From Oxalobacteraceae bacterium (GTDB taxonomy: Bacteria; Pseudomonadota; Gammaproteobacteria; Burkholderiales; Burkholderiaceae_D): a stretch of 64,000 bases of DNA. A program made the translations under genes and the position numbers. Of the stretch, positions 9,597 through 20,376 are shown in pieces; the stretch's first letter is position 1, and every line of letters begins with the position of its first letter. The notes beneath the pieces were generated by a model, which did no database searches, was not told the origin of the DNA, and saw only the letters and a program-made list of their open reading frames with translations. The stretch lies in contig JAHFQV010000004.1 of assembly GCA_023259175.1 (NCBI GenBank), positions 1 through 64,000 on the forward strand. The letters are read 5' to 3'.

Positions 9597-11087
9597 ATGA
9601 AATATTCTGATTTGCGGGATTTTATTGCCCAATTGCAGCAACAAAATGAATTAAAACAAATAGTTACGCCGGTTTCTCCTTTTTTGGAGATGACTGAAAT
9701 TTGTGACCGTACTTTGCGGGCGCAAGGTCCTGCGCTTTTGTTCCAGCATCCAACGGGCTACACAATGCCTGTGCTGGGTAATTTGTTTGGGACGACCAAG
9801 CGAGTTGCGATGGGCATGGGTGCGAATGATGTGAGTGAGCTCAGGCGCATAGGACATGTGCTTTCTTCTTTAAAAGAACCGGAGCCGCCGAAAGGCTTTA
9901 AGGATGTTTTGGGTTTGGGCAGTTTGATCAAGGCTGTTTGGGATATGGCACCTAAGGAGTTGCGTAGCGCACCTTGCCAAGACATCGTTTGGGAAGGTAA
10001 TGATGTGGATTTGTCGCGTCTGCCGATTCAGCATTGTTGGCCGGGGGATGTTGCGCCATTGATTACCTGGGGTTTGGTAATCACCAAAGGGCCCTATAAA
10101 AAACGGCAGAATTTGGGCATCTATCGACAGCAGGTTCTGGGTCGCAATAAATTGATTATGCGGTGGTTGTCGCATCGGGGTGGGGCACTGGATTTTCGTG
10201 AGCATGGGATTGTTAATAAAGGTCAGCCTTATCCGATTGCAGTTGCATTAGGGGCTGATCCGGCGACGATATTGGGGGCGGTGACACCGGTACCGGATAG
10301 CCTTTCGGAATATCAGTTCGCAGGTCTTTTGCGCGGTAGTCGTACTGAGTTGGTGAAGGCAATCGGTAGTGAGCTACGTGTACCTGCGTCAGCGGAAATT
10401 GTTTTGGAGGGGCATATTTATCCCGATGAGTCGCATGCGTCGGGTTACGAGCATGCGCTTGAAGGCCCATTTGGTGATCACACCGGTTATTACAACGAAC
10501 AAGATCATTTTCCTGTGTTTACAGTCGATAGAATTACGATGCGGCGCGACCCCATTTATCATTCAACCTATACTGGCAAGCCACCTGATGAACCCGCGGT
10601 TTTGGGACTTGCGCTCAATGAAGTTTTTATTCCACTTTTGCAAAAGCAGTTCCCCGAGATTACCGATTTTTACCTGCCACCCGAAGCCTGCAGCTATCGT
10701 ATGGCGGTGGTGCAAATGAAAAAATCTTATGCCGGACACGCCAAGCGTATTATGTTTGGCGTGTGGAGTTTTCTGCGTCAATTTATGTACACCAAGTTTA
10801 TTGTGGTCGTTGATGAGGATGTGAATATCCGTGATTGGAAAGAGGTGATTTGGGCGATTACTACCCGTGTCGATCCGCTCCGCGATACGACGATGGTCGA
10901 TAATACGCCGATCGACTATCTCGATTTTGCCTCGCCTGTGAGTGGTTTGGGTAGCAAAATGGGCTTGGATGCAACCAATAAATGGCCGGGCGAAACGCAG
11001 CGCGAATGGGGTCGTGTTATTACGATGCCTGATGAAGTGAAGCGCCGCGTTGATGGGATTTGGCAAGAACTCGGTTTGAATAAATAG
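9597..11087 (+). CDS. ubiD: UbiD family 3-octaprenyl-4-hydroxybenzoate decarboxylase
   Basis: [44 protein letters not shown] signatures. Confidence 0.95.
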   Translation: MKYSDLRDFIAQLQQQNELKQIVTPVSPFLEMTEICDRTLRAQGPALLFQHPTGYTMPVLGNLFGTTKRVAMGMGANDVSELRRIGHVLSSLKEPEPPKGFKDVLGLGSLIKAVWDMAPKELRSAPCQDIVWEGNDVDLSRLPIQHCWPGDVAPLITWGLVITKGPYKKRQNLGIYRQQVLGRNKLIMRWLSHRGGALDFREHGIVNKGQPYPIAVALGADPATILGAVTPVPDSLSEYQFAGLLRGSRTELVKAIGSELRVPASAEIVLEGHIYPDESHASGYEHALEGPFGDHTGYYNEQDHFPVFTVDRITMRRDPIYHSTYTGKPPDEPAVLGLALNEVFIPLLQKQFPEITDFYLPPEACSYRMAVVQMKKSYAGHAKRIMFGVWSFLRQFMYTKFIVVVDEDVNIRDWKEVIWAITTRVDPLRDTTMVDNTPIDYLDFASPVSGLGSKMGLDATNKWPGETQREWGRVITMPDEVKRRVDGIWQELGLNK

Positions 11088-11153
11088 CGGATCATAATAG
11101 ATCTTGGCAAGGACCTTACCCATGATTGGTTTTGATCGGGTATAATGCCGCTC

Positions 11154-11250
11154 GGCGGGCCCCTGCGCATTGCGGCGTGACCAATCTGGTCAGGTCGGGA
11201 ACGAAGCAGCCACAGTCACTTCCCGTGAGTGCCGCAGATCAGGCTCGCCT
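11154..11250 (+). ncRNA. ffs: 4.5S RNA (bacterial small SRP RNA)
   Basis: ggcgggcccctgcgcattgcggc...ctggtcaggtcgggaacgaagcagcca...gtgccgcagatcaggctcgcc; conserved GGTCAGG...GGAACGAAGCAGCC apical loop, tataat at ~11140 upstream, immediately upstream of dnaX. Confidence 0.9.
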
Positions 11251-11397
11251 TTCCCTTAGCGCTTCTTTGCGTCGAAAATTCCTTGGAAAAAACCCCTAGA
11301 AAGATGAGATCGGTGAATGAGATCGGTTATCATACGCGCTCGACTTCTTTTTTGATCACTGTGCATTGCGTGGTAAAGATTAAGGTAAAAAATCGCT

Positions 11398-13572
11398 ATG
11401 TCTTATCAAGTCCTCGCTCGAAAATATCGTCCCAAAAATTTTGAAACCCTAGTTGGGCAAGAACATGTCGTTCGTGCGCTCAGTCATGCGCTGGATCAGC
11501 AGCGTTTGCATCATGCCTACTTGTTTACAGGGACGCGTGGTGTGGGTAAAACCACCTTGTCGCGTATTTTGGCGAAAGCATTTAACTGCGAGCAGGGTAT
11601 TACTGCGCAGCCTTGTGGTGTTTGTAATGCGTGTACAGCGATCGATGCGGGGCGCTTCGTTGATTACATCGAAATGGATGCCGCATCCAATCGTGGCGTT
11701 GAAGAAATGGCGACTTTGCTAGAACAGGCCATTTACGCTCCTTCAAATGCGCGTTTTAAAGTCTATATGATCGATGAAGTTCATATGCTGACCAATCACG
11801 CGTTTAATGCGATGTTAAAGACCTTGGAAGAGCCGCCCGCGCATGTGAAATTTATTCTCGCGACCACCGATCCGCAAAAAATTCCAGTGACGGTCTTGTC
11901 GCGTTGCTTGCAGTTTAATCTCAAGCAGATGCCCCCTGGACATATCGTCGCTCATTTAGATAATATTCTTGGCCAAGAAAATATTGAATTCGAATTACCT
12001 GCCTTGCGCCTGTTGGCACAAGGGGCGCATGGTTCGATGCGCGATGCATTGTCCCTTACCGATCAGGCGATTGCCTATGCAGCTGGAAAAGTGAGTCTGG
12101 ATGCGGTACAAAGTATGTTGGGGGCCTTGGATCAGTCCTATCTATTGCGCTTACTCGATGCCTTGGCCGCCGATGAGGGCGCTACGCTCATAAGCGTGGC
12201 CGATGAAATGGCTGCACGTAGTCTGTCGTATAAAGCTGCTTTGCAGGATTTTGGTTCTTTGCTCCATCAAATCGCAGTGGCTCAGTTGGTGCCTGCCGCC
12301 TTATCGGAAGAGTTACCTGATCGTGAACAGTTGGTACGGTTTGCGGGCGTATTTTCGAAAGAGGAAATACAGCTTTACTATCAAATTGTGGTGCATGGTC
12401 GGAATGAAATTGCTTTGGCACCGGATGAGTACGCGGGTTTTACAATGACCTTGTTGCGCATGCTCGCATTTCGTCCAAGTGGAACCCAGCTTGTCGCAGC
12501 ATCTACTGGAGGAGGGGATCGCCCGAATTCTAATCCACGTCCTTCCTTGCCGCAGAACCCTGCACCTAGTTCTACCAGACCAGCTTCACCTGTTCCTATC
12601 CCTCATCCTTCGGCGAGTGTCTCGGAGCGCCTAAGTACCCAGGCTGTGAAACTAGAAAACCCAGCACCCACGGCTGGGGCAGTTGCGCCGGAAAAGCCGA
12701 TGAGCCCCGCCATGGCTGCGCTAGCAGCGGCGCGTTCGGCTAGTGCAAAAAACGCGAAGCCAGCTGTTGCAGTCAGACCGCCCGTGAGCAATGTCGTGAG
12801 CGTGGCTGAAGTATCTGCAATCGCTCCAACACCAAGGACTCCGTTAGCGCCCCTACCCGCGTTGGCTGAAAAACCAGTCCAAGCGCAAGTTGCAAAAATA
12901 ATTTCAGCCGAAGCGATACCGCCTTGGGATGATTTGGTGATGGCTGGGGCAGAAGAAGATTTTGATCGCTATGCCGATACAGCGAGCGATGATTTTTGGC
13001 AGGGATCGGCTGCGTCAACTGAAGCGGTCGTGCATGCAAACAACAGCGTAAGCTTAAATGAAGCTAAGCAGACGCAGGTAATTGAATCAAATCCGCAGAT
13101 TAAACCAGTTCTGCCGCCTGCCCTTGTCAACGTAAGCGCGGCAAAACCGACAGTCGAAGTACTTCCTGTTCCAGCTTTATCGTGGGATGGACATTGGCCT
13201 GATTTGGCCGCCAAATTACCGGTGCGTGGTGTGACCCAGCAATTGGCATTGCAAAGCGAATTGCGCACTTGTGTTGTAAATGGTCGCGCCATCGTTTTTA
13301 AATTATGCGTGCCTGTGCAAACCTTGCTCTCTTCGAGTAGTGTGGAAAAACTCACGAGTGCTTTGAAGGATTACTTTTCAAATGCGGATGTCGAAATTCG
13401 GATTGAAACAGAGATCGGCGCGGTCGAACAGACAGCGAACGCGCAAGCGATTGTCCTGCGTGAAGAGCGCCAACAGCAAGCCCAGGCCGCCATTCTTGCC
13501 GATCAGTTTGTGCAAAATTTGATGCGTGAATTTGGCGCGACGATCGTGAGTGGAAGTGTGAATTCTAAATGA
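11398..13572 (+). CDS. dnaX: DNA polymerase III subunit tau/gamma
   Basis: YQVLARKYRPKNFETLVGQEHVVRALSHAL, GTRGVGKTTLSRILAKAFNC, Zn Cys motif, EVHMLTNHAFNAMLKTLEEPP. Confidence 0.97.
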   Translation: MSYQVLARKYRPKNFETLVGQEHVVRALSHALDQQRLHHAYLFTGTRGVGKTTLSRILAKAFNCEQGITAQPCGVCNACTAIDAGRFVDYIEMDAASNRGVEEMATLLEQAIYAPSNARFKVYMIDEVHMLTNHAFNAMLKTLEEPPAHVKFILATTDPQKIPVTVLSRCLQFNLKQMPPGHIVAHLDNILGQENIEFELPALRLLAQGAHGSMRDALSLTDQAIAYAAGKVSLDAVQSMLGALDQSYLLRLLDALAADEGATLISVADEMAARSLSYKAALQDFGSLLHQIAVAQLVPAALSEELPDREQLVRFAGVFSKEEIQLYYQIVVHGRNEIALAPDEYAGFTMTLLRMLAFRPSGTQLVAASTGGGDRPNSNPRPSLPQNPAPSSTRPASPVPIPHPSASVSERLSTQAVKLENPAPTAGAVAPEKPMSPAMAALAAARSASAKNAKPAVAVRPPVSNVVSVAEVSAIAPTPRTPLAPLPALAEKPVQAQVAKIISAEAIPPWDDLVMAGAEEDFDRYADTASDDFWQGSAASTEAVVHANNSVSLNEAKQTQVIESNPQIKPVLPPALVNVSAAKPTVEVLPVPALSWDGHWPDLAAKLPVRGVTQQLALQSELRTCVVNGRAIVFKLCVPVQTLLSSSSVEKLTSALKDYFSNADVEIRIETEIGAVEQTANAQAIVLREERQQQAQAAILADQFVQNLMREFGATIVSGSVNSK
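12747..12753 (+). promoter_or_regulatory. dnaX: Candidate -1 ribosomal frameshift heptamer (A AAA AAC) in dnaX
   Basis: gcA AAA AAC in correct X_XXY_YYZ phase; -1 frame stops at TGA 12807-12809. Confidence 0.4.
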
Positions 13573-13650
13573 ATTGGCGCAATGAGTTGACATGACATTT
13601 GATCGGCAGAATACGAACATATTTATTTATTGTGATTGAGGAGAATTGAA

Positions 13651-13977
13651 ATGATGAAGAACCAGTTAGCAGGCTTGATGAAGCAAGCACAGGCCATGCA
13701 AGACAATATGAAAAAAGCGCAAGACCAACTGGCCTTGGTCGAGGTTGAAGGTCAATCCGGTGGTGGTCTAGTGAAGGTTGTCATGACGTGTAAAAATGAC
13801 GTTAAGCGTATCAGTATTGATCCATCTTTACTGGCCGATGATAAGGATATGCTAGAAGATTTAGTGGCCGCCGCGTTCAATGATGCGGTTCGTAAAGCGG
13901 AAGCAATGAGTTCAGAAAAAATGTCGGGATTGACCGCGGGCTTACCTTTGCCACCAGGTTTTAAGATGCCGTTTTAA
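13651..13977 (+). CDS. YbaB/EbfC family nucleoid-associated protein
   Basis: [61 protein letters not shown]; between dnaX and recR. Confidence 0.95.
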   Translation: MMKNQLAGLMKQAQAMQDNMKKAQDQLALVEVEGQSGGGLVKVVMTCKNDVKRISIDPSLLADDKDMLEDLVAAAFNDAVRKAEAMSSEKMSGLTAGLPLPPGFKMPF

Positions 13978-14045
13978 GTGAATTTGAATCTGCAACTGAC
14001 TGTACAACTGACTTTGCAACTGAAACCAAGACCGGACACAAACGC

Positions 14046-14642
14046 GTGAAATCTCTAGGACCTTTGGAACAATTGGCGGACGCTTTGCGGCGTTTGCCTG
14101 GGGTTGGACCTAAGTCGGCATTACGCATGACTTACCACCTTTTGCAACACGATAGAGAAGCTGCGCGTATGATAGGTGAGTCAGTCTTGGCTGCACTAAA
14201 TGAGGTTCATAACTGTAGCGCCTGCAATACCTTCACCGAAAAAGAATTGTGCGAAACTTGCGTCGATCAGCAACGGGATCGTAGTTTATTGTGCGTCGTT
14301 GAGTCGCCAAGCGATCAGCTCATGATAGAGCAGACGCTGACCTTTAAAGGCTTGTATTTTGTTCTCATGGGACGACTTTCTCCGTTGGATGGGGTCGGTC
14401 CACAAGAGCTGGGCTTAGATCGATTAATTCGCCGTGCCACTGATGGTGCAGTGACCGAGGTCGTGCTCGCGACCAACTTTAATAATGAAGGTGAAGCGAC
14501 CGCGCACTACATCAGTGAAACGCTGAAAGCGCGTGGCCTTAAAGTGAGTCGTTTAGCGCGTGGCGTGCCGCTGGGCGGTGAGCTTGAGCATGTTGATGCA
14601 GGTACCATCGCCCGCGCTATTTTAGATCGACGCACGACTTAG
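14046..14642 (+). CDS. recR: Recombination mediator RecR
   Basis: [25 protein letters not shown]4 zinc finger [16 protein letters not shown], Toprim region. Confidence 0.96.
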   Translation: MKSLGPLEQLADALRRLPGVGPKSALRMTYHLLQHDREAARMIGESVLAALNEVHNCSACNTFTEKELCETCVDQQRDRSLLCVVESPSDQLMIEQTLTFKGLYFVLMGRLSPLDGVGPQELGLDRLIRRATDGAVTEVVLATNFNNEGEATAHYISETLKARGLKVSRLARGVPLGGELEHVDAGTIARAILDRRTT

Positions 14643-14688
14643 TTTTCGGCGCGTTTTTCATCTGAGACTTTTTCAATAAATATTCATC

Positions 14689-15957
14689 ATGACTGACACC
14701 CACTCCGCTTCATCAGGTCCGCTCGCAGGCATTAAAGTGCTGGAGCTGGGAACCTTGATTGCAGGACCATTTTGTTCGCGCATGTTGGCCGAATTCGGTG
14801 CTGAAGTCATCAAGATTGAAAGCCCCGACGGTGGTGATCCTCTGCGTCATTGGCGTGTCTTGAAAGAGGGTACTTCGTTGTGGTGGAGCGTCCAAGCGCG
14901 GAATAAGCAAAGTCTTGCGCTGAACATGAAAACGCTTGAGGCGCAGCAAATTGCGCGCGAATTGGCATTAGATGCAGACATCATTATCGAAAACTACCGT
15001 CCTGGTGTGTTGGAAAAATGGGGCTTGGGATTTACAGAGTTGAGCCAAATAAATCCAGCGACGATTATGGTCAGACTCTCGGGCTACGGACAAACAGGGC
15101 CTATGCGTGATCTGCCGGGATTTGGCGCGATTGGAGAGTCGATGGGCGGGCTGCGTTATGTCTCGGGACATGCGGATCGTCCACCGGTACGAGTCGGAAT
15201 TTCTATCGGTGATTCCGTCGCAGCATTGCATGGAGTGATCGGCGCGATGATGGCTTTGCGCCACCGTGATGTCACGGGGGGACGTTGGAACGGAAAGCAG
15301 GGCGCTGATTGTGTCGCCGGACAGGGTCAGATGGTTGACGTGGCCTTGTACGAATCCGTTTTTAATTTAATGGAATCCCTAGTGCCGGAATTTGACTACG
15401 CTGGTGTGGTGCGCGAGCGCACGGGCGGCGCTTTGCCGGGTATCGTCCCATCCAATACCTACACGACTTCGGACGGAGAAAATATTGTTATCGCGGGTAA
15501 TGGCGACGCAATTTTTCATAGGCTTATGCTGGCAATCGATAGAGTCGACTTGGCACAGGATGCTGAGCTGGTTCGCAATGACGGAAGGGTTGCGCGAACG
15601 GCCGAAATTGACGCAGCGATTGGGGCGTGGTGTGGTGAGCAAACCATCCTTGAAGCACTTGAAAAATTGCGTGTAGCGGATGTGCCCGTTGGGAAAATTT
15701 ACTCGGTACGTGACATGATGGATGATCCGCAATTTCAGGCGCGCGCGATGTTTGAGCAGCATCAGTTTGAGGATGGTGGGGCGGTTAAATTACCTGCGAT
15801 TTCGCCAAAGTTAAGTTTAACCCCGGGGCAAACACAATGGCTGGGGCCGCGACTTGGGCAGCATACGAATTCTGTTTTGCAAAAAATGGGGTACACCGAA
15901 ACACAAATCGCACAATGGGCTCATGACGGCATTGTGCGCTTGGATGCAAAAAACTGA
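14689..15957 (+). CDS. CaiB/BaiF family (class III) CoA-transferase
   Basis: GPLAGIKVLELGTLIAGPFCSRMLAEFGAEVIKIESPDGGDPLR; NKQSLALNMKT. Confidence 0.94.
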   Translation: MTDTHSASSGPLAGIKVLELGTLIAGPFCSRMLAEFGAEVIKIESPDGGDPLRHWRVLKEGTSLWWSVQARNKQSLALNMKTLEAQQIARELALDADIIIENYRPGVLEKWGLGFTELSQINPATIMVRLSGYGQTGPMRDLPGFGAIGESMGGLRYVSGHADRPPVRVGISIGDSVAALHGVIGAMMALRHRDVTGGRWNGKQGADCVAGQGQMVDVALYESVFNLMESLVPEFDYAGVVRERTGGALPGIVPSNTYTTSDGENIVIAGNGDAIFHRLMLAIDRVDLAQDAELVRNDGRVARTAEIDAAIGAWCGEQTILEALEKLRVADVPVGKIYSVRDMMDDPQFQARAMFEQHQFEDGGAVKLPAISPKLSLTPGQTQWLGPRLGQHTNSVLQKMGYTETQIAQWAHDGIVRLDAKN

Positions 15958-15989
15958 ATCGATTAAGCTTGCAGGTAAGTGTTCTAGGC

Positions 15990-16592
15990 TCAAGTCAGGG
16001 TTTTGATGTAGTCACGCAATCCTGCCAAGAGCATTTCGACCGCCATCGCTGTTAGGATTAATCCCATTAGTCGTTCTACTGCGGTCATGGTTTTTTCACC
16101 CAATACCCTTTGCATACGCTCTGCGCTGAGCAGCACGACGAGCCAAACTACGGCAACGGCGGTGAGTGCAGCGACGTGTATCGCAACATCGTGCCGACTG
16201 TCGGAGGAAAATAAAAGCACGGTCGCCAGTGAAGAAGGGCCAGCTAAGGCGGGAATCGCTAAAGGTACGATAAAGGGTTCGTTGGTTTCTTCGGCGCCGC
16301 CAAAAACGCCGCCCTCCTGCGGGAATACCATCCGTAAAGCGATTAGAAAAAGAATCACGCCGCCGCCGATGCGCAGTGATACTTCGGACAACTGAAGTGC
16401 TGCTAAAAAATGCTTACCGAAAAACATAAAGAGCATCAACAACACAAAAGCGATCGTACACTCGCGCACCACTACCCGCCAACGACGTTTGGGTGAAACG
16501 TGTGAGAGTACACTGACGAATATCGGGATATTGCCGAAAGGGTCAGTGACCAAAATTAAAAGGATAAACGCTTGAAGGAAATCTTTGCTCAT
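15990..16592 (-). CDS. MarC family integral membrane protein
   Basis: FLQAFILLILVTDPFGNIPIFVSVLSHVSPKRR...PLAIPALAGPSSLATVLLFSS, multi-TM. Confidence 0.9.
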   Translation of the reverse strand: MSKDFLQAFILLILVTDPFGNIPIFVSVLSHVSPKRRWRVVVRECTIAFVLLMLFMFFGKHFLAALQLSEVSLRIGGGVILFLIALRMVFPQEGGVFGGAEETNEPFIVPLAIPALAGPSSLATVLLFSSDSRHDVAIHVAALTAVAVVWLVVLLSAERMQRVLGEKTMTAVERLMGLILTAMAVEMLLAGLRDYIKTLT

Positions 16593-16702
16593 CGCTGCTT
16601 GTCCTTTCGTGAAAATCTCGCTTAAATTGAGTACACTTGATTTTGTGTCGATTAGGGGTCTAAAGTCAATTAAAAATACAGCAAAGGTGCTGAGCTTAGG
16701 GT

Positions 16703-16915
16703 TTGAAAATGGATGGAAGAATGCAAAATCTAAAAAAAGAAGAAAGACCGGATACGCCTTGTGTTGCGGTCTGCTCGACGACCTTTGACGATGTTTGTCG
16801 TGGTTGTGGTCGCACCGTTGCTGAGGTCGCCGATTGGGTCTTTATGACGCAGGAACAGAAAGACATTGTGTGGAAGCGCATCCTAACGCAGGGTTATCCG
16901 AGGAGAAATACATGA
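16703..16915 (+). CDS. DUF1289 domain-containing protein
   Basis: DTPCVAVCSTTFDDVCRGCGRTVAEVADWVFMTQEQKDIVWKRI is the DUF1289 signature. Confidence 0.88.
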   Translation: MKMDGRMQNLKKEERPDTPCVAVCSTTFDDVCRGCGRTVAEVADWVFMTQEQKDIVWKRILTQGYPRRNT

Positions 16916-17138
16916 ATCTTTGCGAAGCAAAAAATACCGCTCCGCGCGCGATTGTCAAGCCGTCGGCGCAATTAACTTCGCCTACATGCTCGATTTGCTA
17001 AATTATTTTTACCCAGTGCTGTGAAAGTGTTATTTTCACTCTGATTCGTGATAGGATTTCCCTCGTTTATTTTTGCTATCAACTGATCGGCTAGCGCTAT
17101 CGTGCTTAAGCTTCCTGATTATTACTTTTGAGTTTCGT

Positions 17139-17606
17139 ATGACACAAAATCTGAATCCCCAATTGGTTTGCCCAACTAAATTGACACGCCGTAGCAAAGG
17201 CTTCACCTTAATCGAAATTATGGTGGTTTTGGTGATCATGGGCATTTTGGCGAGCTTCGTTGTTCCTAAAATTATGAGTCGCGTTGACGATGCACGCGTG
17301 TCTCAAGCCAAGCAAGATATCTCGACCATGATGAATGCGCTCAAGCTTTATAAGCTCGACAATCAGCGCTTTCCAACCACCGAGCAAGGATTGCAATCCT
17401 TGATCACGAAGCCAACTACAGGACCCGCCGCGAATGGTTATAAATCGGAAGGCTACCTCGACAAACTTCCAAAAGACCCTTGGGGTAATCAGTATCAATA
17501 TAGCTCCCCAGGGCTTAAATCCGAAGTGGAAATTTACACTTTGGGTAAGGACGGTCAACAAGGTGGTGTCGGCTATGACGCTGATATCGGATCGTGGGAT
17601 TTGTAA
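17139..17606 (+). CDS. gspG: Type II secretion major pseudopilin GspG
   Basis: Prepilin motif KGFTLIEIMVVLVIMGILASFVVPKIMSRVDDA; first gene of gsp operon; start ATG 17139. Confidence 0.96.
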   Translation: MTQNLNPQLVCPTKLTRRSKGFTLIEIMVVLVIMGILASFVVPKIMSRVDDARVSQAKQDISTMMNALKLYKLDNQRFPTTEQGLQSLITKPTTGPAANGYKSEGYLDKLPKDPWGNQYQYSSPGLKSEVEIYTLGKDGQQGGVGYDADIGSWDL

Positions 17607-18133
17607 GTGTTTTTGCTCGTCAGAGCAGGCACCTTTTGCGTTTAAAGAGCTCGGCATCTGAATCGGAACAAACGAAACAACAAGCTGGCTTTACCTTGCT
17701 TGAGCTTTTGGTTGTGATGGTGATTATGGGGATCATGTTAGGGGCTGTGAGCCTCAATACTATGCAGGGCGTGCACCAGCGCTTGCAGACCGAGGCTCAA
17801 AGAATCTCACTGCTCTTGGAAATGGCGCGCGAAGAAGCCATTGTGCGCAATCGGCAAACCGCTTTTGAAGCAAGTTCCAAATCGTATTGGTTTATGGTGC
17901 TGAACGAAAATAAGTGGGAACGATTAAGCGATTTGGAGAGTTTACGCGAACGGGAATTTAATTTTCCTGAGATTCAATTGGCGATTGAACCTAGCCCTGA
18001 AAACACGGAATCGCAATTACGGATAATTTTCGGACGTGAACCAGTGAGTCGCCCGTTTGTGATGAGCTTACGGGTGGGTGAAGACAAAGTCTCGATCAAT
18101 GCCGATGGCGTTGGTCATTTTGTGGTCGAATAG
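17594..18133 (+). CDS. gspH: Type II secretion pseudopilin GspH
   Basis: QAGFTLLELLVVMVIMGIMLGAVSL prepilin motif; position in operon. Exact start uncertain. Confidence 0.9.
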   Translation: MGFVSVFARQSRHLLRLKSSASESEQTKQQAGFTLLELLVVMVIMGIMLGAVSLNTMQGVHQRLQTEAQRISLLLEMAREEAIVRNRQTAFEASSKSYWFMVLNENKWERLSDLESLREREFNFPEIQLAIEPSPENTESQLRIIFGREPVSRPFVMSLRVGEDKVSINADGVGHFVVE

Positions 18134-18135
18134 GT

Positions 18136-18546
18136 GTGCATGTGAAACATAAGCAGCTCTCAAAACAGATATCCCAGCAGGCAATGATGCGCGGCTTTAC
18201 CTTGCTCGAAGTCTTGGTGGCCTTGGTGATCGTTGGAACTGTTTTGGGTGCGAGTTTGCGGGCTGTTGCGAGTTTGGCGCAAAACAGTGCGGCGCTGCGC
18301 GCGAGCATGATGGCGAGCTGGTCCGCTGAGAATCGCATGGCAGAAATTCGCTTGGGACATGAGTGGCCCAGTATTGGTGAGCGCAGTTTTCCGTGTCCGC
18401 AAGTCGATTTGAGTTTTATTTGTGAGGAGCACGTTTTAGCTACCCCGAATCCCTCTTTCCGCCGAGTTGAAGTGTTGGTGTTTGAATCGGCGGATTTAAA
18501 ACGACGCTTGGTTAAATTGACACAGGTCGTTCCCAATGTCCCTTAA
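18136..18546 (+). CDS. gspI: Type II secretion pseudopilin GspI
   Basis: MRGFTLLEVLVALVIVGTVLGASLRAV. Confidence 0.92.
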   Translation: MHVKHKQLSKQISQQAMMRGFTLLEVLVALVIVGTVLGASLRAVASLAQNSAALRASMMASWSAENRMAEIRLGHEWPSIGERSFPCPQVDLSFICEEHVLATPNPSFRRVEVLVFESADLKRRLVKLTQVVPNVP

Positions 18547-19222
18547 AGTGTCAAACCTGCCATCTCAATCATCACGCTCGCGTGTTGGTGGCTTTACCCT
18601 GATTGAATTGCTCGTGGCAATCACCGTATTGGCAATTATTGCGGTGATGGGGTGGCGCGGTTTAGACAGCATTATTCGCGCCCGAGTCAGCTTGAATCGC
18701 GAGTTGGACGAGAGTCGCGGAACACAAATTAGTTTGGTCCAACTTGAAAATGACTGCGCGCACTTAGTTAGTGAGTCGCATCTACCACGTCGCGAAAATT
18801 TGCGTGCCTTCGGTCAGCAATTAATATTGATACGTACTGTCTATGAAGACAATCAAGCAACGCGCTTGCAAGTGGTCGCTTACAAAATGGAAAACGCGGT
18901 TTTTAGTCGCCGTGAGTCGCCAGCGACGCGGGATTTAAAGCAGCTTGATGCCTACTGGCAAAGTGCCATTAGTGGTGTGGATAATATGCCCGCCGTGAAG
19001 CTGCAGTCTGGCATTGAAGTTTTTGAAATGCGTACTTGGAATAGCGATGAGAATTCCTGGCGGGTTGCCGGTAGCGATGTCGCAATCGCCCCGCAAGTGC
19101 CAGTCGTAGGGCAAGCACGTCCCGCTAAGCAAGTGCCACGCAAGACAGGATTAGAAGTCACGATGCAGCTCAAGGGAAAGATGCACCCGCTTCTGAAAAT
19201 ATTTTTATTGGGGGCCGCGTGA
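18536..19222 (+). CDS. gspJ: Type II secretion pseudopilin GspJ
   Basis: GGFTLIELLVAITVLAIIAVMGWRGLDSIIRAR. Confidence 0.92.
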   Translation: MSLKVSNLPSQSSRSRVGGFTLIELLVAITVLAIIAVMGWRGLDSIIRARVSLNRELDESRGTQISLVQLENDCAHLVSESHLPRRENLRAFGQQLILIRTVYEDNQATRLQVVAYKMENAVFSRRESPATRDLKQLDAYWQSAISGVDNMPAVKLQSGIEVFEMRTWNSDENSWRVAGSDVAIAPQVPVVGQARPAKQVPRKTGLEVTMQLKGKMHPLLKIFLLGAA

Positions 19223-20298
19223 GAGCGCATCGAAACTGGCCTCATCGACAGCGCGGTGTTGCGGTGGTGACCGCATTGTTGCTAACCACCTTGGCGATTA
19301 CGATAGTCGCTAGTCTGTTTTGGCAACAGCAAGTGCAGGTGCGTTCAATCGAAAATCAACGATTTCAATTGCAAAAGAAATGGGTATTGCGAGGTGCTTT
19401 AGATTGGGCTGGATTGATCTTGCGTGAGGATCAAAGGACGAGTCAAGTCGATCATTTGGGCGAGCCTTGGGCCGTCAATTTAGGCGAGACACGTTTAGAT
19501 CAATATGTTGAAAATGGGCGTTCGGATTCGGATGATAGTGATGCGTCCTTGACAGGGCAAATCAGCGATGCTCAGGCGAAATTCAACCTGACTAATTTAG
19601 CCAATAATGGCGTGGTTGATCCACATGCTGTCGCGATTTTTGCGCGTCTCTTGAGTAATCTGCGTTTGGATCCTAGCGCGGCGGCTCGGGTCGCACAACA
19701 AGTCGCCTTGACCCAAGATAAGCTACCAGCCACTGATAAAGCCGGTGATTCCACCAAGGCTGGCGCTGATAATCCCGGCGCGACTAGTGGTGGTATTGTC
19801 GGGCCAGTTAAGTCAACTTCATCCGACAGTGCGGCGAGTTCACCACAGGAGAGTCGCGCATTACTTTCGGCAAACCTCATTTCCGAAGTACAATTTCTGC
19901 GCTTTAGCCAAATTGAAGATTTATTATCGGTGCCGGGCTTCTCGCTGGACTCAATTTTAAAATTGAGAAATTACGTGACCGTGTTGCCAGTCAATACCAA
20001 AGTCAACGTGAACACAACGAGTCCGGAAGTGTTGTCGGCCTTGTTTGAACACCTGAGTACGACTGAGGCGGCATTGATGATTGCAGCGCGCGACCGCGCT
20101 TATTTTTTAGATTTTGCGAATTTTAAGCAAAGTTATTCTGATAAAGTGCCGGAAGCCGCCGGCAATGACGTGGATTTTAAAACGAGTTATTTTGTAATTA
20201 ATGGGAAAGTACGATTGAATCATTCGCTTTTGGAAGTGAATGCATTGATCGAACGCAACGGACAGAAAACACAGGTCCTTTGGATAAAAGAAAACTAG
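19219..20298 (+). CDS. gspK: Type II secretion minor pseudopilin GspK
   Basis: RGVAVVTALLLTTLAITIVASLFWQQQ; NTKVNVNTTSPEVLSALF helix-hairpin region. Confidence 0.92.
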   Translation: MRAHRNWPHRQRGVAVVTALLLTTLAITIVASLFWQQQVQVRSIENQRFQLQKKWVLRGALDWAGLILREDQRTSQVDHLGEPWAVNLGETRLDQYVENGRSDSDDSDASLTGQISDAQAKFNLTNLANNGVVDPHAVAIFARLLSNLRLDPSAAARVAQQVALTQDKLPATDKAGDSTKAGADNPGATSGGIVGPVKSTSSDSAASSPQESRALLSANLISEVQFLRFSQIEDLLSVPGFSLDSILKLRNYVTVLPVNTKVNVNTTSPEVLSALFEHLSTTEAALMIAARDRAYFLDFANFKQSYSDKVPEAAGNDVDFKTSYFVINGKVRLNHSLLEVNALIERNGQKTQVLWIKEN

Positions 20299-20376
20299 GG
20301 GATGTAAGCAATCGCAGTTCTATGATGTGTCTGCGATTGGATACAAAACTTGGTACGAAAAAAGGTGTAGGAGAAC

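Noticed and set aside
13986-14030. Three near-repeats of caactgac(t) between ebfC and recR
   Set aside because: Short, imperfect and without a clear structural or regulatory role.
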